Source: an uncultured Opitutales bacterium
Lineage (GTDB): Bacteria > Verrucomicrobiota > Verrucomicrobiia > Opitutales > Intestinicryptomonadaceae
Reading direction: 5' to 3'
Assembly (NCBI GenBank): GCA_944389195.1
Contig: CALXLM010000017.1
Location: 1-64,000 of the forward strand
Length of the DNA stretch: 64,000 bases
The notes under the pieces were generated by a model that worked only from the letters and a program-made list of their open reading frames with translations, did no database searches and was not told where the DNA came from. Below, piece after piece: positions 25,874 to 33,427 of this stretch. A program made the translations under genes and the position numbers. Numbering within the stretch: position 1 is the stretch's first letter; every line of letters starts with the position of its first letter.

Positions 25874-28080
25874 TTGGAATTTTCCTCGTTCGCGGTTTTA
25901 AAGCGTGAAACTTCGTCGATTAGCGAGGCGCTTGTGGAGTCTAGTGCGTATGTGGCCGATTTAAACTCCACGACAGTGTCGCGTGCCCGCGCGGAGTTGG
26001 CGGACAATTCCAGCATGGTTTTGCTTATTCTGCGGGCGCTGTCCGACATTACCGCTATGCGTCCGGCTATGTTTTCAAATTTCGGACCTATACCTTCGAT
26101 ATCGCCCACCACCCGCGTGAGCGAATCGGCGGTTTCAAGAATTATTTTAAGGCTTTGCCGCATGCTCGCCCCGAATCTATCCATTTCCATAACGCCGGAG
26201 TTTACGGCTGACTGCATTTGTCTGACGGCGTTTTCTATTTCCGATGCGGCCTTTGAAGTCTTATCCGCAAGGCGGCGTATCTGCCTTGCAACGACGGCGA
26301 ATCCCAGCCCAATCTCTCCGGCTTTTTCAGCCTCTATGGAGGCGTTGAGCGAAAGGAGATTTGTCTGTTTGTTTACTTCGCCTATCGTCGTTACGATGTC
26401 GGTAATCTTTTCGGCGTTTCCGTTGATGACAGACAACCTTTCCATTATGTTTTCGGAGGCCGCGTACAGGGAGTCGTAGTTGCGCTTGATAATCTGCAGG
26501 TTATCGCCGCCTGTGCGGCTTATTTCAAGGGTTTTTTCAACCTGCGCGGCCGACGACCTCGCCGCCTTGTTGATGGAGTCGGCAGCCATTGATATTGTCT
26601 TTCCAGACGCGGCGACCCTCCTCATGGACGAAACCTCAGAAATTGAAATGGATTCGAGCGATTGCGCAAGAGACGATATGCGCTCCGCGCCTTCGGCCAC
26701 ATACAGGCCGTCTTCGCGTATGGACTTTATCAATCCGGACAGGCTGCGCGTCATTTGCGAAATTGCCGACATTAGGGAGTCGAACTCGCGTATTCTGGAG
26801 CCCCCTTTGTCTCGGTATTGGTCGAGAACAGATTCCGCGGAAGCCATGTCTCCCTGGGAATGGTGCCGCGCAACCCTCCTTAAAAGCTTCAGGGGTTTCG
26901 ACAACTGCGATGCGAGAACCCAGGAAATCCCGATGGCAATAAGCGTGAAAACGGCGCCGGCATAGACGATTGTGCGCGAAAACGTTTCTATCTGCGTGAC
27001 GATGGCGGTTTCGCTGCCAGAAAATTCATCGGCGTCGAGTGATGTTCCTATAATCCAATTCCACGGCTTATAGTATGTGTACGTCACAAGCCTTAAGATA
27101 TTTCGCCTCTTTTCCTTCGAGGGGATTGTAATTGTTTCTACCCCTATTTCCCCGCTTCTGAGGGAGCGGCTTTTCTCTATGATTTGCATTAAAAACAGCC
27201 TGCGCGATTCGATTGGGTCTTCATTGATTTTCATCAGGCGGGCCGAGGTGTCGCGCGCAACGCGCAACACGGGGGAGCTTGCATTTGAATCGTCTATAAT
27301 CCATACGGTTCCTGTTTCGCCCATCGACGAAGACTGTATGTATTTTTCTAATTCTTCGACAGCCGGCAAAGGTGCTCCGAAAACCACTATCCCTATAACG
27401 TCTCCGTTCTCACCAAGAATCGGAAAGCAGTTCGCGGAATAGGGCGCCGAACTGTAAGACACGAGCCCTGATGCCTGATCTTTCGTCGCAACGACTTTAG
27501 AAAAAAGCGAACTTAATGCCCCGTTTTGCTTGAGCGACACCATTCCCCCCACGAAGCTTTCCCCAGTGTCGTAGGACATCGTCGAGGCGACGTTTACAAA
27601 GAGATCAGAGCCGGGTATTTTCGAGAATACGGAAATGTCGCAAAAAAGGCGTGCGCCCAGCGATTCAAGCAACTGCGATATTTTGCTGTCGGACACATCG
27701 GGAGATGCCTCCATATCCCCGAATTTTATCAAAGGGGCGTATAGCATTTGCTTGAAGCTTGGAGTGTTCTGCGGGAAGGCGGTGAAATTCGACGGCTTGT
27801 CGGCTATCGATATTTTCCCGAAAGACGATAACCCTTTTAAAATAACGCTCCTTGCGGCATCCGCTGCGACATCGTCGGACACTTCGATAACGTCGCACAT
27901 CTGCATGGTGTCTATTGTAGATTGCCGCGCCGACTCCAATGCGGCGGCGCGAAATTCCGAATTAGCAGTTTTTACGATGTCGGAACCCATCAGCGCAATG
28001 AACGCAAACATGGAAATCGCGGGAATTACCGTTACCGAAACGCCAAGTCCCAAAAGCGACGATTTCATTGATGCTTTCAT
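25870..28080 (-). CDS. Cache-domain methyl-accepting receptor, WspA-like, intact tip
   Basis: This 736-residue paralogue of the next gene has the same plan: TM1 at about 10-33, a long Cache sensor (AITAYTYFKPWN-like run YTYYKPWNWIIGTSLDADE), TM2 at about 375-398, HAMP (SKPLKLLRRVARHHSQGD) and a signalling domain. Its tip E-V-N-K-Q-T-N-L-L-S-L-N-A-S-I-E-A-E-K-A-G-E is followed by GLGFAVVARQIRRLADKTS. After that comes MQSAVNSGVMEMDRF, which is characteristic of WspA, the receptor of surface-sensing c-di-GMP pathways. I infer a Wsp-like output rather than flagellar chemotaxis. A 16-base palindrome lies 18 bases before its ATG. Confidence 0.9.
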   Translation of the reverse strand: MKASMKSSLLGLGVSVTVIPAISMFAFIALMGSDIVKTANSEFRAAALESARQSTIDTMQMCDVIEVSDDVAADAARSVILKGLSSFGKISIADKPSNFTAFPQNTPSFKQMLYAPLIKFGDMEASPDVSDSKISQLLESLGARLFCDISVFSKIPGSDLFVNVASTMSYDTGESFVGGMVSLKQNGALSSLFSKVVATKDQASGLVSYSSAPYSANCFPILGENGDVIGIVVFGAPLPAVEELEKYIQSSSMGETGTVWIIDDSNASSPVLRVARDTSARLMKINEDPIESRRLFLMQIIEKSRSLRSGEIGVETITIPSKEKRRNILRLVTYTYYKPWNWIIGTSLDADEFSGSETAIVTQIETFSRTIVYAGAVFTLIAIGISWVLASQLSKPLKLLRRVARHHSQGDMASAESVLDQYRDKGGSRIREFDSLMSAISQMTRSLSGLIKSIREDGLYVAEGAERISSLAQSLESISISEVSSMRRVAASGKTISMAADSINKAARSSAAQVEKTLEISRTGGDNLQIIKRNYDSLYAASENIMERLSVINGNAEKITDIVTTIGEVNKQTNLLSLNASIEAEKAGEIGLGFAVVARQIRRLADKTSKAASEIENAVRQMQSAVNSGVMEMDRFGASMRQSLKIILETADSLTRVVGDIEGIGPKFENIAGRIAVMSDSARRISKTMLELSANSARARDTVVEFKSATYALDSTSASLIDEVSRFKTANEENSK

Positions 28081-28097
28081 TGCCGAAAAGTATTAGC

Positions 28098-28113
28098 AGA
28101 GCCGCGCGGCTCT
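28098..28113. promoter_or_regulatory. Perfect 16-base palindrome before the receptor pair
   Basis: AGAGCCGCGCGGCTCT at 28098-28113 is a perfect palindrome located 18-33 bases upstream of the start of the first receptor gene (minus strand). There is no T run behind it, so it is unlikely to be a terminator of the upstream UDG gene. It could be an operator for a dimeric regulator or a hairpin near the ribosome site. Confidence 0.4.
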
Positions 28114-28216
28114 TCAAGCAGAATCTATGCGGAAAAGCTTGCAAGCCGTTTGGCGATTCGTTCCGTATTGGCTTGGGAAGGGGATTATCTGGGGGATAAA
28201 ACGCGTGGACAGCGCG

Positions 28217-29158
28217 TTATTTCGGCAGAAAATAGTTCCTTTGCTTTTGCGATATCGGAAGGCCGACACGCTCCATGACCGCAAGCATGTCCTCCCAAAC
28301 GAGCCGTTTCATTTGCGACGATGCGTATTGCAAAAGAAACGACGGGTGGTAGGTCACCATAAGGTCGGTGTCGCCGAATTTCTGCCATTGCCCCCTTATC
28401 TTACCCATTCTGCGGGCCGGATCAAAGCCCAAAAGGCCGTTTGCGGCCGTCAGCCCCAATGCTACCACGACACGCGGCTTGACGATTTCTATCTGCGCTT
28501 TCAAGTACGGAAGGCAGTATGCCATTTCTATTTCGTCGGGGGGGCGGTTTCCTTTCGGGGTTTCTGGGCGCCAATTCATGATGTTCCCTATATAAACGTC
28601 GTTGCGGGACAGCCCCATTGCGGCTATGATTTTCGTGAGAAGCTGACCGGCCTTGCCCACAAACGGCTCGCCCTGGATTTCTTCGTCCGCCCCGGGCGCT
28701 TCTCCGCAAAAGAAAATGTCGGCATCGAGGTTTCCTATCCCGAATACTATTTTTTTCGTTGGCCGGACATGTTCGGCACAGATTGCGTCTGAAAGCACGA
28801 TATCGCGCAGGGCGTTCCATTTTTGGAGTTTGTCTCCGTCGGGAAGCTCGAACTTTGACGGAGCGGGTATCGGTTTTATGTCCATTGTGCGGTTGTTGAC
28901 TATTTTTATTCTTTTTATTGGTTCGCGTTCTTTTTTTGCGCTGTACACATCGTCTAAGGTTGCGAACTTTACTTCGTCGATATTGTCATCGAAAATTTCT
29001 CCGCCGCCTTCCGGCGATTTTGGAGAGCTTTTCCGGGAACATTCGCTTGCCATGCGCCTTAAGATGTCCATGGAGGCGTCGTCTATGGGGGCGAATTCCC
29101 CGCCTTCAGCGGCGATGCGCCTTAGGTGGTCCGTGAGTGTTTCGAGTATTTCCCTCAT
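28217..29158 (-). CDS. Family 4-like uracil-DNA glycosylase with incomplete Fe-S ligands
   Basis: This 313-residue protein has an unconserved, charged N-terminal region of about 115 residues and a C-terminal UDG domain. Motif A is GEAPGADEEIQGEPFVGKAGQLL, motif B is TYHPSFLLQ, and YIGNIMNWRP and VVVALGLTAANGLLG are typical of family 4. Family 4 enzymes normally hold a 4Fe-4S cluster with four cysteines. Here the K-C-R-P cysteine is Trp (NWRP) and the first cysteine of the N-terminal pair is absent; only AICAEH and YCLPYL keep cysteines. It is not UDGX, because the KRRIH insert is missing. It overlaps coaC by 4 bases. Confidence 0.8.
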   Translation of the reverse strand: MREILETLTDHLRRIAAEGGEFAPIDDASMDILRRMASECSRKSSPKSPEGGGEIFDDNIDEVKFATLDDVYSAKKEREPIKRIKIVNNRTMDIKPIPAPSKFELPDGDKLQKWNALRDIVLSDAICAEHVRPTKKIVFGIGNLDADIFFCGEAPGADEEIQGEPFVGKAGQLLTKIIAAMGLSRNDVYIGNIMNWRPETPKGNRPPDEIEMAYCLPYLKAQIEIVKPRVVVALGLTAANGLLGFDPARRMGKIRGQWQKFGDTDLMVTYHPSFLLQYASSQMKRLVWEDMLAVMERVGLPISQKQRNYFLPK

Positions 29159-29724
29159 TTTTCGGAAAGAATTTCGGCCGCCGATTCCAATATCTTTTCA
29201 ACGGCGGCGAGGCGTCCGGCGCCGTTTTTGCCGCATGCCAGCGGCCCCGTTTCGGGATCCACGAAACGCACTCCGCGGCGCTTTAGAATTTCCATGTTTT
29301 CGGCGACCGCCGGATGCGCGTACATGTCGCAGTTCATGGCCGGAGCCACAAGCGTTTTTGCGCGCATGGCAAGATAGAGCGTGGATAGCATGTCGGGGGC
29401 TATGCCGCGGGCGAAATTTCCTATCGTGTTGGCCGTAGCCGGAGCGACCAGAAAAAGCTCGGCCGATTCTGCCAGCGAAATATGCTCCGGCTTCCAGTCG
29501 GGAATGTCCTCCCACATTGAAACATGCGTTTTGTTCCTCGAAAGCGTTTGAAATATGCGCGGAGACATCAGCCTTGCGGCGTTTTTAGTCATTACAACCG
29601 ACACGTCGGCGCCGAGCTTCACCATCGCCGACACGAGTTCCGCGGATTTGTACACCGCTATGGAGCTGCACACGCCCACAACTATTTTTCTTCCGGAAAA
29701 CGCCGATTCGAGTTGATTTTGCAT
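29155..29724 (-). CDS. coaC: Phosphopantothenoylcysteine decarboxylase (CoaC domain only)
   Basis: This flavoprotein decarboxylates 4'-phosphopantothenoylcysteine in CoA synthesis. The true start is the ATG at 29724 (MQNQLESAF); the open frame continues far upstream into unrelated sequence antisense to rsmE. The 189-residue product has V-G-V-C-S-S-I-A-V-Y-K-S, the catalytic-histidine region EHISLAE, VAPATANTIGNFARGIAPDMLST and PAMNCDMY, where the family has PAMN. Most bacteria fuse this to CoaB. Here only the CoaC half exists, so the synthetase must be elsewhere. It is divergent from rsmE over 46 bases. Confidence 0.9.
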   Translation of the reverse strand: MQNQLESAFSGRKIVVGVCSSIAVYKSAELVSAMVKLGADVSVVMTKNAARLMSPRIFQTLSRNKTHVSMWEDIPDWKPEHISLAESAELFLVAPATANTIGNFARGIAPDMLSTLYLAMRAKTLVAPAMNCDMYAHPAVAENMEILKRRGVRFVDPETGPLACGKNGAGRLAAVEKILESAAEILSEK

Positions 29725-29770
29725 AAAAAAAATTTTTACAAAACGCGCGAAAAGTGCAAGCTGTAAATTC

Positions 29771-30514
29771 ATGTCAGGATTTAGGGCTTTTTTCGATTTC
29801 GGAGCGCATCCGTCCGGCGCGGCGCCGCTTCGCCTGTCCCCAGACGAGAGCCGCCATTTGTGCGGTTCGCTGAGGGCGAGGGAGGGCGACATTGTGGATT
29901 TGTTCGATTTGTCCGGCCGCGTGAAAAGGTGCCGCATAGTTTCCGCCGACCCGAAGTGCGCCGAGCTTATTGTGGAGGGCGACATACCCGTCCCCCACAG
30001 CAGCATGCGCGTCTATTTGGCGCAATGCCTTCCAAAGGGAAAGGTTTTCGACGACATTATAAGGCAGTCGGTGGAAATAGGAATATCGGGTATTTTCCCG
30101 ATTTTTTCCTCGAGAACGCAGGTAAGAATGGACGAATGCAAAAGCGACAAAAAATGCTCAAAATGGCGCGCGCGGGTCGTGGAGGCCGTGAAACAGTCTG
30201 CGAATTTTTGCAGCTTTGAAATAGCCGAGCCAACCGGCTTAGGTGATTTTTTGCGGAGCCGTTCGGGCGGCTTCGATTTAAAGATAGTGGCGAGCCTCAG
30301 AAGCGGCGCAAAGCCGATTTCGCACATTCTAAACTCCTGTGGCTCTCCCAATGGGGTGTGCATGCTTGTCGGGCCCGAGGGGGATCTGACCGGCGAAGAG
30401 TACGATATGGCCGAAGCTGCCGGGTTCATTCCCGCCACGCTCGGCAAAAACGTCATGAAATGCGATACCGCCGCGTTGTTCGCCCTTTCGGCGGTTTCGG
30501 CGCATTTTTGCTGA
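29771..30514 (+). CDS. rsmE: 16S rRNA m3U1498 methyltransferase RsmE
   Basis: RsmE methylates N3 of U1498 in the 30S subunit. The 247-residue SPOUT protein has an N-terminal PUA-like domain (about 1-75, DESRHLCGSLRAREGD) and the knotted methyltransferase domain with AQCLPKGKVFDDIIRQSVEIGISGIFP, the basic W-R-A-R-V-V-E-A-V-K-Q-S helix, and the SAM knot MLVGPEGDLTGEEYDMAEAAGF followed by L-G-K-N-V-M-K-C-D-T-A-A. The usual L-G-x-R-I-L-R-x-E-T-A is slightly changed. It converges on the HtrA gene with only 3 bases between stops, so no independent terminator fits between them. Confidence 0.92.
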   Translation: MSGFRAFFDFGAHPSGAAPLRLSPDESRHLCGSLRAREGDIVDLFDLSGRVKRCRIVSADPKCAELIVEGDIPVPHSSMRVYLAQCLPKGKVFDDIIRQSVEIGISGIFPIFSSRTQVRMDECKSDKKCSKWRARVVEAVKQSANFCSFEIAEPTGLGDFLRSRSGGFDLKIVASLRSGAKPISHILNSCGSPNGVCMLVGPEGDLTGEEYDMAEAAGFIPATLGKNVMKCDTAALFALSAVSAHFC

Positions 30515-30517
30515 CGC

Positions 30518-31873
30518 CTATTTTTCGGGCGGGTTTATGATATGGAAAGACAACGCGCGGTCGCGCATGACCTCAATGAGAGTCTTTTTCGGAGACTTGC
30601 AGTAGTCGTCGTACGCCGAACGAAGCTCTTTTTCCGTGGAAACCTTTTTGCGGTTTACCGATATGATTATATCGCCGGCCTCTATGTCGGCCGCGGAGAA
30701 CGGGAAACCGTTTCTTACGCCCACCACCATGAGCCTCGAATCGGTCTCTATTTTGGATTCTCGCGCATAGGCTTTTGTTATCTCCCTCATGCCCACTCCC
30801 CATTTTTCGAGCGTGTATTCTTTCCCGACCCTGCTTTCGAGCTTTTCTGACACGAGATTTTTTTCGTATTTTTTGCCGTCGCGCAATATTTCAACGCCGA
30901 CATTTTCCCCCTCGCGCACGTTGCCTATCATGTTCATTATTCCGGGAAGCTGTTCGGGGAAGCGCCCGTCGATGTTTTTTCCGTTTATCTTAAGAATGAT
31001 GTCTCCCGGCAGTATGCCCGCAACGGCGGCCGGAGACAGGGCGTCCACGTTTTGAACGAGAACGCCCTTGTTCATGTCAATGTCGAAAAACTCCTCCATG
31101 TCCTGGAGGGGCGCGAAAGTTATGCCGACGTATCCGCGCGCGACCGACCCGTTCTTTATAATTTCGGATATTACCGCCTTCGCGACGTTGGACGGAACGG
31201 CGAATCCGAGGTTGTTTGAATTAGCGTAGGCGCGCGTGTTCACTCCGACAACCTCCCCGTTCGGTTTGGCGAGCGGCCCACCGCTGTTCCCGGGGTTTAT
31301 TGCCGCGTCGGTTTGTATCCATGTGTTAAAAGTCCCGGTTTCGTATCCGCTGTTTAAAATTATGCCTTCAAAAAACCTGTTCGTGTTCGATACGATGCCG
31401 CGCGTGACCGTTCTTACAAATCCGTGCGGGGTGCCGACTGCATAGACGACGTCGCCGGCCTTGAGTTTGCTTGAATCGCCGAGTTCCGCCGTTGCGAAAT
31501 CGAGTTTCTTTCGCTTTAGTTCGTCGGCGTTGAGGCGTATTACCGCCAAGTCTGTCCAGTGGTCCCACCCCACGAATTCCGCCTTTACCCTTTCAAGGTT
31601 CGGCAGCGTCACCATTATTTTGGTGGCGTAGCAGTTTACTACGTGCGCATTCGTAAGTATCATTCCGTCCCTTGAAATGATGACGCCCGATCCGAATCCG
31701 CGGTTTGTCTTGCTTCCGCCGTGTTTTTGCGAAACCTCCCACACGTCGATTTTTACTACGCTTTCGAGCAGGTTTTCAAAACCGGCGTTCGAAGGGGCGT
31801 CGTCGCTCAGCGACGCGCACGCCGTGCAAAGAACGGCGGCTGCGGCTAATTTGAATAGGCTGGGCATTTTCAT
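30518..31873 (-). CDS. HtrA/Do-type envelope serine protease
   Basis: The 451-residue protein should degrade or chaperone misfolded envelope proteins. It begins with a secretion signal (MKMPSLFKLAAAAVLCTACAS), possibly a lipoprotein signal at Cys19. The trypsin-like domain has an intact triad: His77 in TNAHVV, Asp108 in DLAVIR and Ser197 in GNSGGP. Two PDZ domains follow, at about 255-345 (RGYVGI, ALSPAAVAGILPGDIILKING) and 370-445 (GFPFSAADIEAGDIIISVN). That order is typical of DegP-like proteases. It overlaps queF by 4 bases. Confidence 0.92.
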   Translation of the reverse strand: MKMPSLFKLAAAAVLCTACASLSDDAPSNAGFENLLESVVKIDVWEVSQKHGGSKTNRGFGSGVIISRDGMILTNAHVVNCYATKIMVTLPNLERVKAEFVGWDHWTDLAVIRLNADELKRKKLDFATAELGDSSKLKAGDVVYAVGTPHGFVRTVTRGIVSNTNRFFEGIILNSGYETGTFNTWIQTDAAINPGNSGGPLAKPNGEVVGVNTRAYANSNNLGFAVPSNVAKAVISEIIKNGSVARGYVGITFAPLQDMEEFFDIDMNKGVLVQNVDALSPAAVAGILPGDIILKINGKNIDGRFPEQLPGIMNMIGNVREGENVGVEILRDGKKYEKNLVSEKLESRVGKEYTLEKWGVGMREITKAYARESKIETDSRLMVVGVRNGFPFSAADIEAGDIIISVNRKKVSTEKELRSAYDDYCKSPKKTLIEVMRDRALSFHIINPPEK

Positions 31874-32307
31874 TGCCGTGCGGCGTTTGGATTCAATCCG
31901 TGTTCGGCGCTCACCTTTATAGATATCCCGCCCCGCGCCTTAAATTCCCCCACGACCCTGCACCATACAGGGTCGAGAGCATCTACGAGGTCGTCGAGAA
32001 CGGCGTTTGTAAGATGCTCGTGGAAGCAGCCCGAATTTCTGTACGACCACAGGTAGAGCTTTAGAGACTTACTTTCGACGATTTTTTCGTTCGGGACATA
32101 CGCTATTTTTATCGTCGCGAAGTCTGGCTGTCCCGTTGCGGGGCACAGGCAGGTAAATTCGTCGGTTTCCAGCTCCACGACATACGGGCGCCCGGGGCTT
32201 TTATTTGGAAACGTCTCGAGCCTTTTTTGGGGTTTAGCCTTTTTCCCACCGAGAGCCGAGCCGAGCAGCGTGAGCTGTGAAAGGTCTTTTTTTTGCGTCT
32301 TTTTCAT
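31870..32307 (-). CDS. queF: NADPH-dependent 7-cyano-7-deazaguanine reductase
   Basis: QueF reduces preQ0 to preQ1, the last free-base step of queuosine synthesis. The 145-residue YkvM-type protein has the complete signature: the catalytic cysteine in F-T-C-L-C-P-A-T-G-Q-P-D-F-A-T, VESKSLKLYLWSYRN for NADPH and substrate binding, and GCFHEHLTNAVLDDLV. Its first 40 residues are basic and unconserved. Other queuosine genes (queC, queD, queE, tgt) are not in the window. The stop of the MECR-like gene is one base upstream and the HtrA gene overlaps by 4 bases, which makes an operon of unrelated functions. Confidence 0.95.
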   Translation of the reverse strand: MKKTQKKDLSQLTLLGSALGGKKAKPQKRLETFPNKSPGRPYVVELETDEFTCLCPATGQPDFATIKIAYVPNEKIVESKSLKLYLWSYRNSGCFHEHLTNAVLDDLVDALDPVWCRVVGEFKARGGISIKVSAEHGLNPNAARQ

Positions 32308-32308
32308 T

Positions 32309-33292
32309 CTAAAATTCTATCATTACCTTGCCTGAGCGCGAGTTTTCCATCGCGCGCGAAAGGGCCTTCTGAATGTCCTCCAATTTAAACACCGAATCGA
32401 CCGGCGCCTTAAGGGTTCCGTTCCCTATCATTTCGAAAATTTTTCCGTAAACGGCTTTGACGCGGTCTTTTGAATGGGTGCGCTGCCATTTGTCCCACCA
32501 GAATCCCCGGAGCGCGAGGTCGTTGAAAATAAGGAAGCGGGTGGGGAACCTTATGGGGTCTCCGACCATTCCGCCTATTGTGACGACGGTCGCTGAGTCG
32601 CCCATGGCCTTTATCATGTTAGATACGCTTTCGCCGCCTATTTGATTCAATCCCAGCTTAAGTTTCCCCCCCGTTTTTTCTTTTACGGCTTTAGGATTGA
32701 ATTCGGCTTCGTCCACAACGAGGTCGGCGCCTATTGATTCGAGTTCGGAGCGTTTCTTTTCGGCGTTGCGAAGCATGTTGACTGTTTTTATGCCGCGCGC
32801 CTTGCACATCTGAACCGCAAAGTATCCGAGGGCGCTGCCGGCGCCGTTTTGTATGAACCAGTCGCCTTCTCCAAGCTCTCCGAAGTTGTCGAGAATGCAT
32901 AGAGCCGTCGGCGGATTTATAAAGGCCATGGCGCACATGTCGAGTGGAAGGCCCTTCGGTACTTCTACCAATTCGCCGGCTTGGCATACTTGGTATTGCG
33001 TCCATGCCCCCGGCTCGGGAGGCAGCCTTACGATGGAGCCAACCTTCGGGTATTCCGTATCGGGGCCGAGCTCCACAACCTCGCCGACTCCCTCCCTTCC
33101 GGCCACGGCCGGTAGCGGGCGCAATCTCCCGTACGAGCCGCCTATCATTCCCAGATCCGACGGGTTTATTACGGCGCGAAGCAGTTTTACGATAGCCTGG
33201 CCTTTTTGCGGATTTGGTATGTCTATCGTTTCGGCATGGACGACTTCGTCGGCCTTGCCGTATGAACGGTGTATTGCGGCGATGCTTTTCAT
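32309..33292 (-). CDS. Zinc-free MDR oxidoreductase, trans-2-enoyl reductase (MECR/ETR)-like
   Basis: The protein belongs to the medium-chain dehydrogenase/reductase superfamily. The start at 33292 (MKSIAAIH) is preferred; five extra codons upstream are possible. It has N-P-S-D-L-G-M-I-G-G-S-Y-G, GREGVGEVVELG, GAWTQYQV, AFINPPTALCILDNF, QNGAGSALGYFAVQMCKARGIKTVNMLR and LRGFWWDKW. The N-P-S-D, I-N-P-P-T-A and Q-N-(G/A)-A-x-S motifs and the lack of zinc ligands resemble mitochondrial enoyl-ACP/CoA reductase. A role in fatty acid synthesis is plausible but a quinone reductase is not excluded. It is divergent from the M3 peptidase gene. Confidence 0.8.
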   Translation of the reverse strand: MKSIAAIHRSYGKADEVVHAETIDIPNPQKGQAIVKLLRAVINPSDLGMIGGSYGRLRPLPAVAGREGVGEVVELGPDTEYPKVGSIVRLPPEPGAWTQYQVCQAGELVEVPKGLPLDMCAMAFINPPTALCILDNFGELGEGDWFIQNGAGSALGYFAVQMCKARGIKTVNMLRNAEKKRSELESIGADLVVDEAEFNPKAVKEKTGGKLKLGLNQIGGESVSNMIKAMGDSATVVTIGGMVGDPIRFPTRFLIFNDLALRGFWWDKWQRTHSKDRVKAVYGKIFEMIGNGTLKAPVDSVFKLEDIQKALSRAMENSRSGKVMIEF

Positions 33293-33427
33293 GCACCGGA
33301 TATTCATACAAGCTATGCGTTAAATCAATTATATTTTTATGCATGGCCGACTTTATGGCGCCGGTTAGCGGGGTTTTTCTTCAAAAAATATTGCCTTTAT
33401 TTTTTTGTGGCAAATCATGTGGGAATT

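Noticed and set aside
28217-29158. The UDG as a UDGX-type enzyme
   Set aside because: UDGX carries a KRRIH insert that supplies the covalent histidine. It is absent here, where the sequence goes straight to Y-H-P-S.
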